A DNA stretch of 64,000 nt from Polytrichum commune. Its lineage: Eukaryota; Streptophyta; Polytrichopsida; Polytrichales; Polytrichaceae. The DNA is taken from the NCBI GenBank assembly GCA_950295325.1, contig OX485808.1, positions 42,182,527 to 42,246,526 on the forward strand. Reading direction: 5' to 3'. Below, piece by piece: positions 22,953-35,169 of this stretch. Position 1 is the stretch's first letter. The number at the start of each line of letters is the position of its first letter. A program made the translations under genes and the position numbers. The notes beneath the pieces were generated by a model. It worked only from the letters and a program-made list of their open reading frames with translations, ran no database searches and was not told the DNA's origin.

Positions 22953-25886
22953 AATCACCAACCCTCTCCAAGAGCTTCAGTGCTGGTGGATCTGCAGGAA
23001 CTCAATCACCATTTTCTGGCACTGCATCAAAGTGGAAGTTCGCACGCTGTGAAAATGGTACCCCTTAGGTCTCCTCCAGTTTCAACATTCTTGAAAGTGT
23101 TCCATGATTTCAAACTGAGTTTATTTTTTTTACGGTGTTATGCCATTGAAATGTTGTCAAACTATCCTTGAGTCCGTGCTGATGAGGTGATAGGTTAAAT
23201 TGCTTGACAGTCGGTAAAATAACAGAGGCTCACTAGTATCATAAAACTGATATGTAGGGTTGAGATATTTTGAGGAGACTGCAGATTTCCATTTCAAGTA
23301 TAAGGTAAGCTTAGTGTTTGCAATAGGGTATGTCCTTGATGGACGCCGTGGGTCGTTTCTTTGCAAAGAGGACTCACGGTGCACATCATGTTAATTTATA
23401 TTCGCTTGAGAACTACCGTGCCTCATTAATATGTTCGGTCTCGAATTAATAATCCCTCACTTCTCCTTATGATATGAATATAATTATTGGAGTGAACACA
23501 ATCTCATTATCTTAAATTCTTACTCTCAATGTAAGGCATCATTGATAATAAGAATCATTAGATTAAAGAAAGCTTCAAGAGGTGTAACAATATCCTTGAT
23601 AATAATATAGTTTTCAATAAGTTATATGAATCCTTAAGATTCGTAGTTCATAAACATCAATCACACAATTAATAATAATCTTATAATGATGAAGAAGATC
23701 TAATAATCTTGAGTCTTCTTTTTTAAGCTCAAGTGTTACTACTTATAATATTGTAACTTGACATGTATACATATAATAGTTATAACTTCATGAATACACC
23801 ATTGATTGTTTTGCAATGTTACGTTTAACTTCAAGGTGTTTAATGACAAGTATAATCATAACTCTCTTGGGGTTAATTCAAGAGAAAGAACTCCTCTTCG
23901 ATTGTTAATGACATCCAACAACTCACAAAGAATCTTAAAATACGAAGCTTCAATAATAATTATTGCAAGTATTCAATCAATCAATCATTATTATGTTATA
24001 ATAATAATATATTGTCAATCAATGTAAGTATCAATTATAGAGTATGTTCAATATGCATAAGTCACATAATCGTTATCACATATACAAGTTACATATATAG
24101 TTTATGTTAATGAGTTTTCTTTCAATTATCTTTTTCTCAAGAGTTTAGTATTCATCACAAAGTCTCACTCACAAATAGTTGAGATATGCATGTAATATTT
24201 ATCACTTTAATCTTAGTCTTTCAATCTCTTTATATTCATATAATTCCCTTTTGAGGAGTTCAATGATAAGTTCCACTTTTGAGAGTCAATCGAAATTTCG
24301 ACGTTCAAGTTAAATTGACGTTACTACTCATGACAACTTCTCTCAAAGTTCCATTGATACTCCAACTATTCTTGAGCGCTTTGTTCTCACCCTCACACTA
24401 TTCCTTTGAATTCTTTCTCAAAAGCACCTACTATTCTCTCGGTTGCTTAATCACTAAAGTTTCAAGTTCCGCTTATCAACTTGCAAGTTCAATTGAGAGA
24501 GAGAGAGAAAGATCACACACACATTTGTGGAAAAGATAGTGTATTGCAAAAGTACTCCAAGAGGAGAGATACAAAAGAAACTCAAGTGTTTTTGACACTC
24601 AAATTTAAAATAACTTCGTTATGTAGAAAATGAGGTAAAGTCTCCTAAAATTTCTCCCTTTATATAGTCTTTTCTTCCTAATCCAAAATCTATATTTAAA
24701 GTGGTTGTTAACTCCACTTTCCTGGATAACTACCTATCTCCAACATAGGTAGATGATATCTATCATAGACGGTTATAACCGTTTTACCACTCTAATGTTC
24801 GTCTTTCTAAGATTCCACTATATCTTTGTCGTGGCTACATTCCAAATCCTTTTTGAGAATCCATCAAATCTTCAATTTGATTGATTTAAATTCCAATGAT
24901 CATACTAGTAGAATGTATCATATTCCTATATACTCCTTAATACTTATATACTCCTCGTAATTGCTTACATATTATTCTTTCATAATTGTCCTTGAACAAA
25001 ATCTCGTATACTTATACTAATGGAATATAATCCTAGTCCTATATACTTTCTAATATCCCTATATACTCCTATATATTCCTCATATAGTGATCCTTTATCT
25101 CTAAGTTCTAAGTTTCCTTCACTAGGCCGATGGGGACCCATTGCCGTGAGTAAGGGGACCTATAACCGCGCGACTTCCTTGTATCTCAGTGGAAAGGGGC
25201 CTAAAACCGTGGCCGAGCTCCTAAAGTCGTGGCCGAGGGCTCTCCGAGTTCCTCTTGTCTTCGGTGCTCATTCTTCGTTTCAGTGGTGATTCATTTCTCC
25301 TCTTGGTGATGTATGTTGTCGTTGGCTTCTCCATTGTGCCTTTTTTCTCTCTTATAATGTTGTTACTCAGCAGTCCTCTGTACTTTTTGCAGTTCCCTGA
25401 TCAACTCAGCACGTCTTCAACTGAAGATGACTGCTGAAACAAACCAAATGTTTTTGTGGAAGGCATCAGCATTTGTTGATTACTCTTTTTGTTGTAGATT
25501 GTTTCAGCTGCAAGTGATGAAAGCAATTAGGGTGGTGAAGGCTCCAGTTGATCAAATCTTTAATCTCATAATGGATTATGGGTCGGAACGCCAACAGTAA
25601 GCACTCACAGCTTCAGTTCCACTCTGCTATATTTGAAATGGAACTTTTAGACCAAGAGTGTTCTATACTCTTTTCACCTTGCTCTATCAATGGGTAATAT
25701 ATGCAAGTATAGGAATACTTGTTTGTTGCACTTGGATTCAATCACATGATATTTTTGTGGCCTTATGTTATGATATGCTTGTGTACTTTAGATAAGTCAG
25801 CTTCTTCAATAACAAGCAAAATTATGTGCAGATGGGACCACATAGTGGGAAACGCATCAATTATCAAAGTTATTGATGGTTATTAA
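22953..25886 (+). pseudogene. Decayed EDR2-like START-domain gene, exons scattered
   Basis: Exon-like pieces in order: 22953-23057 (ends SKWKFARCENG, like the WRLLQCQNG block before the START domain in EDR2-like proteins, followed by GTACCC); about 25393-25437 (FPDQLSTSSTEDDC then stop); about 25508-25596 (MKAIRVVKAPVDQIFNLIMD, then YGSERQQ, donor GTAAGC); and 25832-25886 (WDHIVGNASIIKVIDGY then TAA where the family has DGHTDI). The last two join in phase (CA|A). EDR2-like proteins are plant PH-START-DUF1336 proteins linked to defence. The PH and DUF1336 parts are missing, and stops interrupt conserved blocks, so it is a pseudogene. It ends only 62 bp before the haspin start codon. Confidence 0.55.
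23070..25380. other. AT-rich non-coding stretch, possible retroelement insertion
   Basis: It lies between EDR2-like exon remnants. The sequence is strongly AT-rich with a polypurine run GAGAGAGAGAGAGAAAG at about 24495 and CTATATACTCC-type repeats at 24900-25090. The part from about 23400 to 25120 is different in composition from both sides and could be a solo LTR or another insertion. I found no protein motif and could not fix the ends. Confidence 0.35.
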
Positions 25887-25948
25887 GATATCGGGTTGCT
25901 CTCAGATTTTTGTCTTGGCTTCACCATTTGATTCCTAAGGCTCCACTA

Positions 25949-28900
25949 ATGCTAAGCGTTTTAGGGCAGCGTAGTAGACGTTCTTCCAAATCAGCCAGCC
26001 TGGGAAAAGGGAATAAAAGCATTTCCAGCACTGACCAGGAAATACCAACTTCTAATGACATTTTCACCAGGGAAGACAATCCAGGAAGAAGAAGAAAAAG
26101 CATCCCCAAGATTCACGATGAGCAATCACTGGCTTCAACTGATAATATTACCAGGGAAGACAATCCAGGAAGAAGCAGAAGCATCCCCGGTTTTGATGAG
26201 CAAGCACGGACTTCAACTGATAATATCAACAGGGAGGAGAATCTCGGAAGAAGGAGCAGAAGCATCCCCACTATTGATGAGCAAGAACCAACTCATAATG
26301 AAAATTTCACCATGGAAGACATTATAGGAAGAAGAAGCAGAAGCCTCCCCAAGATTAATGAGCAAGCACTAACTTCAACTGACCCATTTACAATAGATGG
26401 CTGCACTTATCCTGATTTCGGAACCAGCTCTTTGCTAAGTCGATTAGACACTCTTCAAATCAGGGAAGACGAGGAGCTGGAATTTCAATTTGGCAAGATC
26501 AGCCTGTGTGCACCTTTTATTGAAGAAGACGAGTATGAGGATGGGGAAAATTGTGGTAGTTCCTCAGATGAAGAAGTTGACGAAATTCAGGTGAGATTTG
26601 TTGTTATCTTCAATCATTCCATGTGTTCAATAATTGATTTTTGATCTCTGCCTGGCGGAATAGTCGTTGACTGTCCATTTTAGGAAACCAAAGTTGTTTA
26701 GATGTCCATGGAAGGCATTCTTACCGAAACAAATGAAGTGTACTTTGTTTCTCCATTTGTACAGATTAAATTTACAACTCTAAATGGCTTGAGTGGTGCG
26801 TACATGTGAAGGTGGTAGGTTTAGATGCTGAGGAGCAGGTGGAAACGGATCAACTTCTGTCAGTCTTTGATGCACTTCTGCAAGAATGCCAGCAAACGAG
26901 GCTTCTGACATTCAGTGACGCACTTTCAGATTTTTGGTCATTACCACCCTACTGATATTTTTGCTCTTAAAACGTTTTCCCTTGAAATTTCCCCACTGAA
27001 AGAAGTTGCTTCTAAATCTGGAATGAAAACTGATGATCAACCGGCCTTTTAAACTTGAATCGGTGTCAGATCTGTATCGAGTTGTCTCGGCTCAAAGGAT
27101 AGGCATGTGGTCTTCAATTAGAGGAAAATCTTAAGTTCAGACGACCAGGTTTTCTATTTGATGTATGTAAAAAGTTCCTACCCTGATAATTTTCTGGTAA
27201 GAGCATCTTGTCTGCTCAACAAGGTACGGTTAGCGTGCATGATAAAACATGGGAAGTTCTAAAATCATGCCTATGGTTTGACAGCAATTTGAGGGATATC
27301 AAGAAGCTGGGAGAAGGGACTTTTGGAGAGGTTTTCAAAGGAGGCGGAAATGTCTTCAAGATTGTTCCCATGGATGGCACTTTCCTTGTTAACGGTGAAC
27401 ATCAAAAGGTAGATAATGTGGAGTGCACATGCATGGCTGGATTATGTTTTGAGTCAGAAAACGTTTTGCAAATATCGACGTCACAGGGCAGCAATTGAAT
27501 CGAGAATAACGTTTTAAATTTCTGAAGAGAGTAGTAGTTAGTACTGAGATTTTCATAAAAAACAAGACTAAGTCTGAATGCTTAGGCTGGGGTTTTGTAA
27601 CCTGCTCAAAATTGATCATATAGCAACCCAGCGTAGAGATATATGTCAGATCGATGTTTACTTGTGTGTGTTCATTGCAGACATCAGCTGAAATGTTTAG
27701 TGAGGTGGTTATTTCCAACGCTCTTAATAAGCTGCGCGGTGGGCCTTTCGGAGATTCTGATAACATGTGCACGACGTTTGTTGAAACAAAAGCGTATGAC
27801 ATCTGTTGCTTATCGCTTATCCCCTTTCGTTTTGTGTTAAATTTTGAAGAGCCTCTCTTTTTTCACATGTGATTGGAATGCTCTCAGTTCTTCCAAAATA
27901 GGAGGAGCTATGGTTAAAGGATCTGTCCATTGCAGCTAGCAAATTACACAAGAATGACAAAATTTTATACAGTACAGGAAGTATATGTGGAGGAATTTCC
28001 TGATCGTGAGAAAAGACGCTCCCCAACCTGACAGTGAAGATCATATTTGTGTCATTGAAAAGTATCAACATGAAACAGCAAGCTCAGAGACCTCATATTC
28101 ATTACTGCCAATTGTTCAATTTCTTTCTTGACTGACCAAAGGAGAAACTCATAAACCTATCTGGAACGTGGCAGCACGCGTATTTGTCAAGGCTGCTACG
28201 ACCCTGAGCTTGTGCGAGCTTGGGAGGACTGGGATGCTAAGAATACCTCCAAGAATGACCAACCCCTTCTCTTTCCAGATCAGCAGGTACTCCAAGATTT
28301 GTTGAGCGACGTGTTCCACCTGCAACTCAGATGTACCTTTGCACATCAATTCAAACACGAGATGCTTATGGGAGATGTGCTGAATCTTTATGCAGGACTA
28401 CAAAATTACTAGCGACCCTGTATCTATTTTTGACTGAATCAGTACTAAACTACCACAACAGAAATGTCCACTTCTATAACCCGTAGCTGAATCATGCAAT
28501 CATATGTCCAAGCGCCCCATAATTTAATTCTAGTATTAAGTGTCCTGTTAGTCCATGAACAAATCTCTAGGAATTTCTAAAGCTATTCAGGACCAGAAAG
28601 CAACCTATCTTCCCCCTATCTCGCTTGCACATATTTGCTTAAATATTCGGAGTGCTACGTAATAGTTGTCAATAGTTTTCACGATCGATAACTTTGTGCC
28701 CTTCTGCTTTTCATGTTGGGATTGGCATTGATTAGCTAGGATTGCAGTTGTATGTGGTGTTTGTGCTAACAGATGGAGGGCGAGATCTGGAAAGTTTTGT
28801 CTTAGCTAATTTCAATGAAGCTCGGAGTCTGTTGGTCCAGGTGAGCTAATTTCTGTTCTAATGTTCTGCGTTACAAGAGCATAAAACTGGATCCATCGCA

Positions 28901-31334
28901 ATCTCTGAAAGTGGTGGTGGCATCTCGACACATGATTGCCTTTGCAATATAGTCTTTGCTTATGACATGAATCCTACAGCTGGAAGTGCCTTACCGTAGT
29001 GATCTGGTAGGAGGCTTTGGCTTATTGTGGTACCAAGTAACTGGAAGTTGTTTGAATTTTATGGCAAACTTCCCTCACTCGTGGGTAGCATTAATTTGGT
29101 GAATCTGATGAGCACATGCCACCTAACTCAAGTTTGAATCATCACAAACCTCACCGTGTGCAGGTTGTTTTAGCACTAGCAGTAGGAGAAGAGGTTTGCC
29201 AATTTGAGCACCGAGATCTCCACTGGTAGCTCTCCTTTCCTCTTCACATAGTGTCAAGTCAAAGATTTATTCGCAGGCTGCAAATCCAGCTCTTCACCTC
29301 CAACCGCAGATTTAGAATAGTACCTGCCTAAGTTATATAATGTGATTTCTACTTGTCAGATGTCCATAGTACCATAAGAATGTACAAGTCTCTTTAACTA
29401 TGAAGTTTTCAGCTCACATTCAAGCATACTTACGGACAAAGAGAACTTTAGTGAGTAAGTATGTTGTTGAAATGTTATGCGACCAAGTAACAGTAACATG
29501 TGATGGACAGTGTGTACGGTCTAATAGCTGTGTGCTGCAATATCTGAGTGCATAAAGATGCACAAAGCTGATATGAAAATAAAATGCATCCAATGCTTAC
29601 TTATTTGAAATCTGGCTCCGATCTCAACCTAATACTTTCCATCGACAGGCGAAATATTGTAATTGCAAGAGACGAAGAGGAACATGTGCCATTCCGATTG
29701 CTTGGTGAGGACAAGCATGTGAAGTCGTTTGGCGTACATGTGTCCCTGATTGACTTTACTCTCTCGCGTCTTGATACAGGTTTTAATACTGAACATCCTA
29801 AAAGAGTACGTTCATTTTGTCATATTTTAAGCACTCCTTTTACTTCAGTGCCTTGATTCTGAGCTGTTTACTAGGTCTCAAGCTTCTGCAAATTCATTGT
29901 CAATACTGTAAATCAAATGTCATAAAAAAAAAGCAATTTCGAATTGGTATTGATGCAGCAGGGAAAGATGTGTTCTTTTGCAACTTACCAGCAGACCCAG
30001 CTCTCTATGAAGGCCTTACTGGTGATGAGGTACTTCAGAGACTATAGATGCCTCATAATTGAGTAGATGACAGTTATTTCACTCTAAGGCAGCACTTCCC
30101 TCTTGTGGGCTCTATTTGATTCCATGTATAAAAATGCTGAACGTTGCAAGTTTGCCTTTATCCAGAAGTAGGCCAAAGTATTAAATTGAGTGTATTACTG
30201 AACTTGATTATATTGTTGTTGCAGGCAGACACATATCGACAGATGCTGAAAGTTACTCAAGGGAAATGGAAGGGACGGTAAGTGTCGCTGTTGATGGTGA
30301 AGGAGGCTTGTAAATGAGCAGGTTCTGGTGCTCGTGACCTTTCGTTACTTAATGAAGTCAGTGATGACCTGGATATATTTTGCTGCAGGTTCCTGAAGAC
30401 AAACTGCTTATGGATTCATTATGTTGCAGATATTTTACTGAACAAAAAGGCTTTTGTAAGATTTCCACCCCATATTTCGGTTTAATGTTTGGGGACTTTG
30501 AGAGGTAGCTGATGCGTAGGGTCTTAAACTTCAATAGCTTAGGATACAGCAATTATTTGCTGCCTTTGTATAGCCGGGTGGTGTAGACCGTGTTGGACTA
30601 GTATTGTCTTCTTTTTTGACAGCACTCGGGTCTATGTAATGAAAGTTTACATTTTTTTTAAATATCAGAAGGGCATAGATCTTTGTGGATAATATTGTTC
30701 TTTATACCATTGTCTATATACCATCCAAGATCCTTACCTAGGTAAACTTACTGTAGTATCAATATCATATTGACTTAATAATGACTTCAGTATACATAGA
30801 TTTCTAATTTTGTGATACCCACCAAGAATCAAAAATCTGAGTGGTATTACAATTTTTATACCATTCAGGTAGGTTTTTATGCCATCATTGATATTGTATA
30901 TTCATACCATACCCTTGGCCCTCAAGTGAGTTGAAGATGAGAAAGCTGGGAAGTCCTTATTGCACGGGGATTTCTCTTAGCACATTTGACCCAGGAATTA
31001 GTCTAGTGATATTAAGTTGGGGATGTATCAATCAGAAACCTATAGGGGGGAGGTTTGTATTGGAACCCCTTACATGAGTGGCACAAATTCGAAGCCCGAG
31101 TTCTCACCTTTATACTTGTCCTACATTGGTGTAGACATGCTCTTATAGAGTCACAATCAGTTACACATGTCCGTCACTGTAAGTTACTTCTAATGGAAAG
31201 TGGTTGCGTTGCAGAGCTGCTCACCACACGACAAGCAGTCTCTACGGGCTTTCCGGAAAAGGGTGCTTCTGTATGAATCTGCAGGAGCTGTGGTTCAAGA
31301 TAACTTTTTTGATGGCATGTGGGCTGATCTCTGA
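25949..31334 (+). CDS. Haspin-type serine/threonine protein kinase, 12 exons
   Basis: Deduced exons: 25949-26590, 26812-26936, 27204-27408, 27681-27793, 28175-28286, 28748-28840, 29164-29225, 29649-29779, 29959-30029, 30225-30277, 30389-30455, 31215-31334. They total 1794 nt in one open frame (597 aa), all phases agreeing. Haspin phosphorylates histone H3 at Thr3 at mitotic chromosomes (family knowledge). Visible motifs: glycine loop GEGTFGEVFK near 292, KIVPMDG with the ATP-binding Lys, CQGCYDPELVRAWEDWD, DGGRDLESFVLANFNEARSL, HRDLHW near 446, and DFT (the haspin variant of DFG) near 486, then SLRAFRKR near the end. Position after HRDLHW is Arg where plants usually have Gly. Exon 1 encodes 4-5 degenerate 27-residue repeats (REDNPGR...RSIP..DEQ). 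The start and the exon 2 boundaries (weak GTCATT donor) are the least certain. Confidence 0.85.
26050..26400 (+). repeat. 81-bp tandem repeat in haspin exon 1
   Basis: About four and a half imperfect copies encode the pattern T(S/H)(T/N)(D/E)N(I/F)..REDNPGRRSRSIP.(I/F)DEQ. DNA copies share CAGGGAAGACAATCCAGGAA and AGAAGCATCCCC. The repeat lies in the N-terminal region outside the kinase fold and adds serine- and arginine-rich phosphorylation-site-like segments. Confidence 0.8.
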
Positions 31335-32435
31335 CACCACATAGCAATCGGTGTTGACTTGTTCCACTGTGACAAGCTCTGGATGTCACGTTTGCACACG
31401 CTCGTAAGGTGACATTTGTGTGGCACAGGTTGGTCAGTGCTACTTCTACTCTCTCACCTAACATTTTATTTCTGTGAGATAGTAGACCTTGTCACAGAAA
31501 TCTTTAATATCACAACACACCTCCAGCACAAGACCCCTCAAGTAATTGAGTCAAATGTTTCGGCACAAATTCCAGTGGCTCCAAGGCTCCACTTTCACAT
31601 AGAAATAATAACGAGAGGATCGAAGATTCTTCTCTCCATCCTGTATAATAGTTATGCACTGTCAGATTTGCCTAACAACCTCACTACCTTGGGAAAATTT
31701 ATTGATTATGAACTTCCTGACTTTCGTTATGAGATCTGTTTAGTGAACTGCATTCTGCAGTCCTGAATTCTACTAGTGTACCATTGCAGAATGGCAGTCT
31801 GATTATGTCTTTGATGGCACTCCACTGATGTGTTTAGTACAGAGACTTTGGTGCAATGTAGTAAATGTCTCATATGTTGGACTGTCTTTTAGCTATCCCA
31901 ATGCATTGTTTAACTCTGGTGAAAGAGGAAAACTTGTCAAAGCCCTCTTAGCAAAAACATTAAGGTTGAAAAAACATGAGCTTATTTTCTTTGGGGCTTT
32001 TTGTGTCTACCATATGTTCAAACTAGGTTGAGTCTATGCCGTCCTAGTCCATTGCACCCATGCATAAGGAATTGATGTCCCATATCATCGTTGCACATTC
32101 TGTTCTACATATTGTTGTTGACAACAACAATTTTGAAACTTTGGAACACTGATTGGGACAACATCTACATATCCAAAATTATAATATAGATAGAGGTCTT
32201 TGTAAATATGCTATACATCAATTTACTTGTTACTTCTAGAGATGTAGCAAAAAATTTAGACAAGGATTGATTAATCATGAATTGAATGGGGATGTTGGAG
32301 AAGGTGGTTTCTTCTATGCCCTTGGTCAAATGACTTTGCCATCATTTGGCTATTGTTGGATGTTTGATTTTTATTCTATGTTGTCCTTATATTTGATTGC
32401 TTCCTTTTGCTTGCTTTGGATAGTGTAGAGTTATA
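31335..32435. other. Intergenic stretch downstream of haspin
   Basis: I see no gene or clear repeat. Short open frames at 31416-31766 and 31828-32031 encode nothing recognisable. Confidence 0.45.
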
Positions 32436-32439
32436 CTTT

Positions 32440-32725
32440 TAAAAATCAATTAGAGATTTGGTGCGGAGTTGGTTTGTTTTACATACATTACTTTCCATGT
32501 TTAGTAAGTTATATTTGCATGTTTGGACTTGGTGTGGAGGTTTGAAAGAACTTGCTACATTGATTCATTGAGGGCCAAACTCATTTGGCATGCCATTTGG
32601 TACTAAAAGGAGTTTGGCCCCCAATAAACCAATATAGAACGCTCTTCGCTCAAAACCTCCAAACACGAAAAGTTTTGTATCCAAAACAACCAACTCATAA
32701 GCAAATCTCCAATCGAATTCAAGGA
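32440..32725. mobile_element. Foldback element, family C, copy 1
   Basis: A near-continuous inverted repeat centred near 32598. The left arm includes GAGATTTGG, GAGTTGGTTTG and GGCCAAACTC; the right arm carries the complementary GAGTTTGGCC, CAACCAACTC and CAAATCTCC. Related to the foldback at 55803-56130. It has no coding capacity. Confidence 0.65.
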
Positions 32726-33059
32726 TGACTCTATTATGTACCTCTGAAATCTCATATTAACTATCACTTCGCATTCTACATATTGTGGTTTATTGGTTAC
32801 CTTAATTTGTAAGTGTTGTTTAACCTCAATGCTTACAAAAGATATCCTTTTGCTTAGTTGTGAAACTACTACCTTCCAGATTTTATGATATTGGTATTTC
32901 AAATGTTATAAATTGGTATCCATAAGGGTTTTTTTGTCATCATATCTTCACCTCAAATAGTATCCTTGTTTTCAAAAAATGTGGTGTTTTGGGCCCATAT
33001 TTCATGGATTCTATTCAATGATTGTAATGTCATGAAACAATCTCCACATTGACCACGGT

Positions 33060-33411
33060 AAATCCCCCCCCCCCTGCCTCCCCCCCCAAAAAGAGGAAAA
33101 ATCATAGAAGGGTTATACTAATCTTTTCACCATAACTAATGTTTGTACTAAACAAGAAAACGGTAGAACCATGAGGCTATGTCCTTTGCTATGAAAGACT
33201 ACAATTGTAGATGTCCACTTTGCTCATGCCAATCCATGGCTATTCACTATACCAAACCTTTCTTGGATTTTGTGGACCTTCTTCTCAAATACAGGTCAAG
33301 GATTGAAGCTACTCATTTATCACCCAAAAGTTTTAAAATATATATTCAAGAACTGCCGAAATAACTATAGTTAACTAGATTTCTTTCAATGCATTTTAGG
33401 GAGCACTTGTG

Positions 33412-33437
<26 letters not shown>
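33060..33437. repeat. C-tract and (TA)n microsatellite
   Basis: A C-rich tract lies at about 33066-33088. A (TA)13 run occupies 33412-33437 and is flanked by copies of ACTATAGTTAAC at about 33364 and 33440. No gene is supported between them. Confidence 0.8.
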
Positions 33438-33443
<6 letters not shown>

Positions 33444-33877
33444 AGTTAACATCCACATTACATAAAGTGCACCAAAATTAACAAGAACAAGTAACGTCCA
33501 AGTGTGAACACAAAGTGGTTAGGACATTTGCTCTTGAAATGAAGAAGTTGATGCATAGTCTTTGTCCTACAGACAGAGCCAACAAATTACAAATTATGAC
33601 TTCATGCTGTGGTGGCATGAAGCGAAGTGCAATATTAGCAAACATGCCGGGTATTTTTCTATGAAGTTTGGAGCCTTTTAATGAATCATTAGTGAACTAG
33701 GCCGCCAGCTTTTCGGCAACGCTTGGCCTTGGGAGAGTGTCGCAAGGGCCATCGTCAACTGGTGGTTGAAGAAGTTGCAACTGCATAAACACACAAAAAG
33801 CTTCACTTAGTTCATAAGGTAGAGATGTGTCTTTAATGGTTCCTTTTCCCAACTACACTATTTTTTGTGTAGTTAAG

Positions 33878-34056
33878 GTGCGTTACCATTTGGAGTTACA
33901 TATTGCTATAACATTTTATTGAGAGGATCACTTTTTACCCAAATACCATAAGTAGCTAGTACGCACAATGAAGAATATGATATAACTTCGTTGGTAGAAA
34001 ATGATAATGTCGGTCAAGACTTATAGCAACATCTAACTCCGATTAGTAACCCACAC
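33878..34056. mobile_element. MITE, family D, copy 1 (about 180 bp)
   Basis: The left end (GTGCGTTACCATTTGGAG, then TTACATATTGCTATAA) and right end (reverse complement GTGTGGGTTACTAATCGGAG, then TTAGATGTTGCTATAA) form inverted repeats of about 36 bp. The GTGTGGGTTAC terminus recurs at both ends of the larger element at 59431-60141. Confidence 0.7.
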
Positions 34057-34084
34057 TAATTAGGCAATCTAGTGTAGCCCAACA

Positions 34085-34740
34085 TTGTTAAGAAATGAAA
34101 CAAGTGGTTAGTATTGGATGGGTACCGAATTGAAATCGAGTCTGTAGCCACTTTCCTCATAATGTTTGGAGCTCACATGGATATTTGTTCATTATCAAAG
34201 CGAAGATTCTTGTGCTCACTAATTGATCATATGGCCCCACATTATGTTGACTACTAAGCATAGAATGGATATTGTAGTTTGTATATGAAACCCAAGTTGT
34301 TTAAAACACACGTCTTTTTGCTAGTTGTTTGGGAAGCCACACCTAACCATATACCACTCAAACATAGGTGTTCAGTTAAGAAAGATAATTGAATTAGGCA
34401 CGTCTACCTTATAAGGTAGACGAGACTAATTCGGTTACTTAACTTAAATGGACATTTACTTTTGAATGGTGCGTGGTTAGGTGTGGACTTAAGAAAGAAC
34501 ATAAAAACGTGTGTTCAAACGAGATGGGATTATGTGCTCAAAATTTTAAATTATTGTAAGTTCAATAGTCCACATAGTTGGGTGGGCCTTTGAGACCATT
34601 TAATAAGGAAGAGAGTTTTCACTTTGATAATGAATAAGATATTCAATGGAGCTCCAAAAATTATGAGGAAAAGGGATACACCCACGATTTAGATTTACTA
34701 AGAACCTTGCACCAAGTGTGTATTTCATTTTCCACAAGAA
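34085..34740. mobile_element. Foldback element, family B, with perfect central palindrome
   Basis: The arms are inverted about the centre at 34411/34412. A perfect 22-bp palindrome occupies 34401-34422 (core TACCTTATAAGGTA). Outer arms pair, for example CCTCATAATGTTTGGAGCTC at about 34156 with GAGCTCCAAAAATTATGAGG at about 34650, and CACACCTAACCATATACCAC with GTGCGTGGTTAGGTGTGG. Diverged half copies occur at 38150-38315, 54490-54740 and 58240-58600. It is non-coding. Confidence 0.75.
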
Positions 34741-35130
34741 GCGGGAACAAAGCTAAAAGCAAATGTTGATAACCCGCTTACTTGAAGGTATGTGGGTATG
34801 TGTGTGGTCACTCTTCTTAATTGGATGCCTATTTTATTTGAGTGGTGTATCTCAAGGTTTGTGGGTACACGGACACTATAAAGACAATCCCTCGGACTTA
34901 GTCCTTTTAGACAATGGGATTAGACGATGTGCTCATTAAACTGACACCATTCTAGGTCCCCTACTGAATCTTAACACAATCGAGAACACATCAATGATTG
35001 TTTCAAGGAGAAAGAAGATCTTCACTTGACTTATTATTTTATATTTTGCAATCCAACCTTGATTTTGAAACTTGAAATGACAATCTTCTTCATTTGCAAT
35101 AGTTGATATTCCCAATTGAGATTGTTAATG
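34741..35130. repeat. Sequence related to the 54490-54740 repeat
   Basis: The stretch with GTGGTCACTCTTCTTAATTGGA, TTTGAGTGGTGTAT and GATTAGACGATGTGCTC resembles 54520-54720. It is likely a further piece of the family B foldback. No gene is seen. Confidence 0.45.
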
Positions 35131-35134
35131 ATTG

Positions 35135-35168
35135 CCAATCCAATCCAATCCAATCCAATCCAATCCAA
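35135..35168. repeat. (CCAAT)n pentanucleotide microsatellite
   Basis: Nearly seven perfect tandem CCAAT units. CCAAT is the NF-Y-binding box, but nothing nearby suggests a promoter role. Confidence 0.9.
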
Positions 35169-35169
35169 C

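Noticed and set aside
35135-35168. (CCAAT)n as an NF-Y-bound promoter
   Set aside because: No gene starts nearby; it is most simply a microsatellite.
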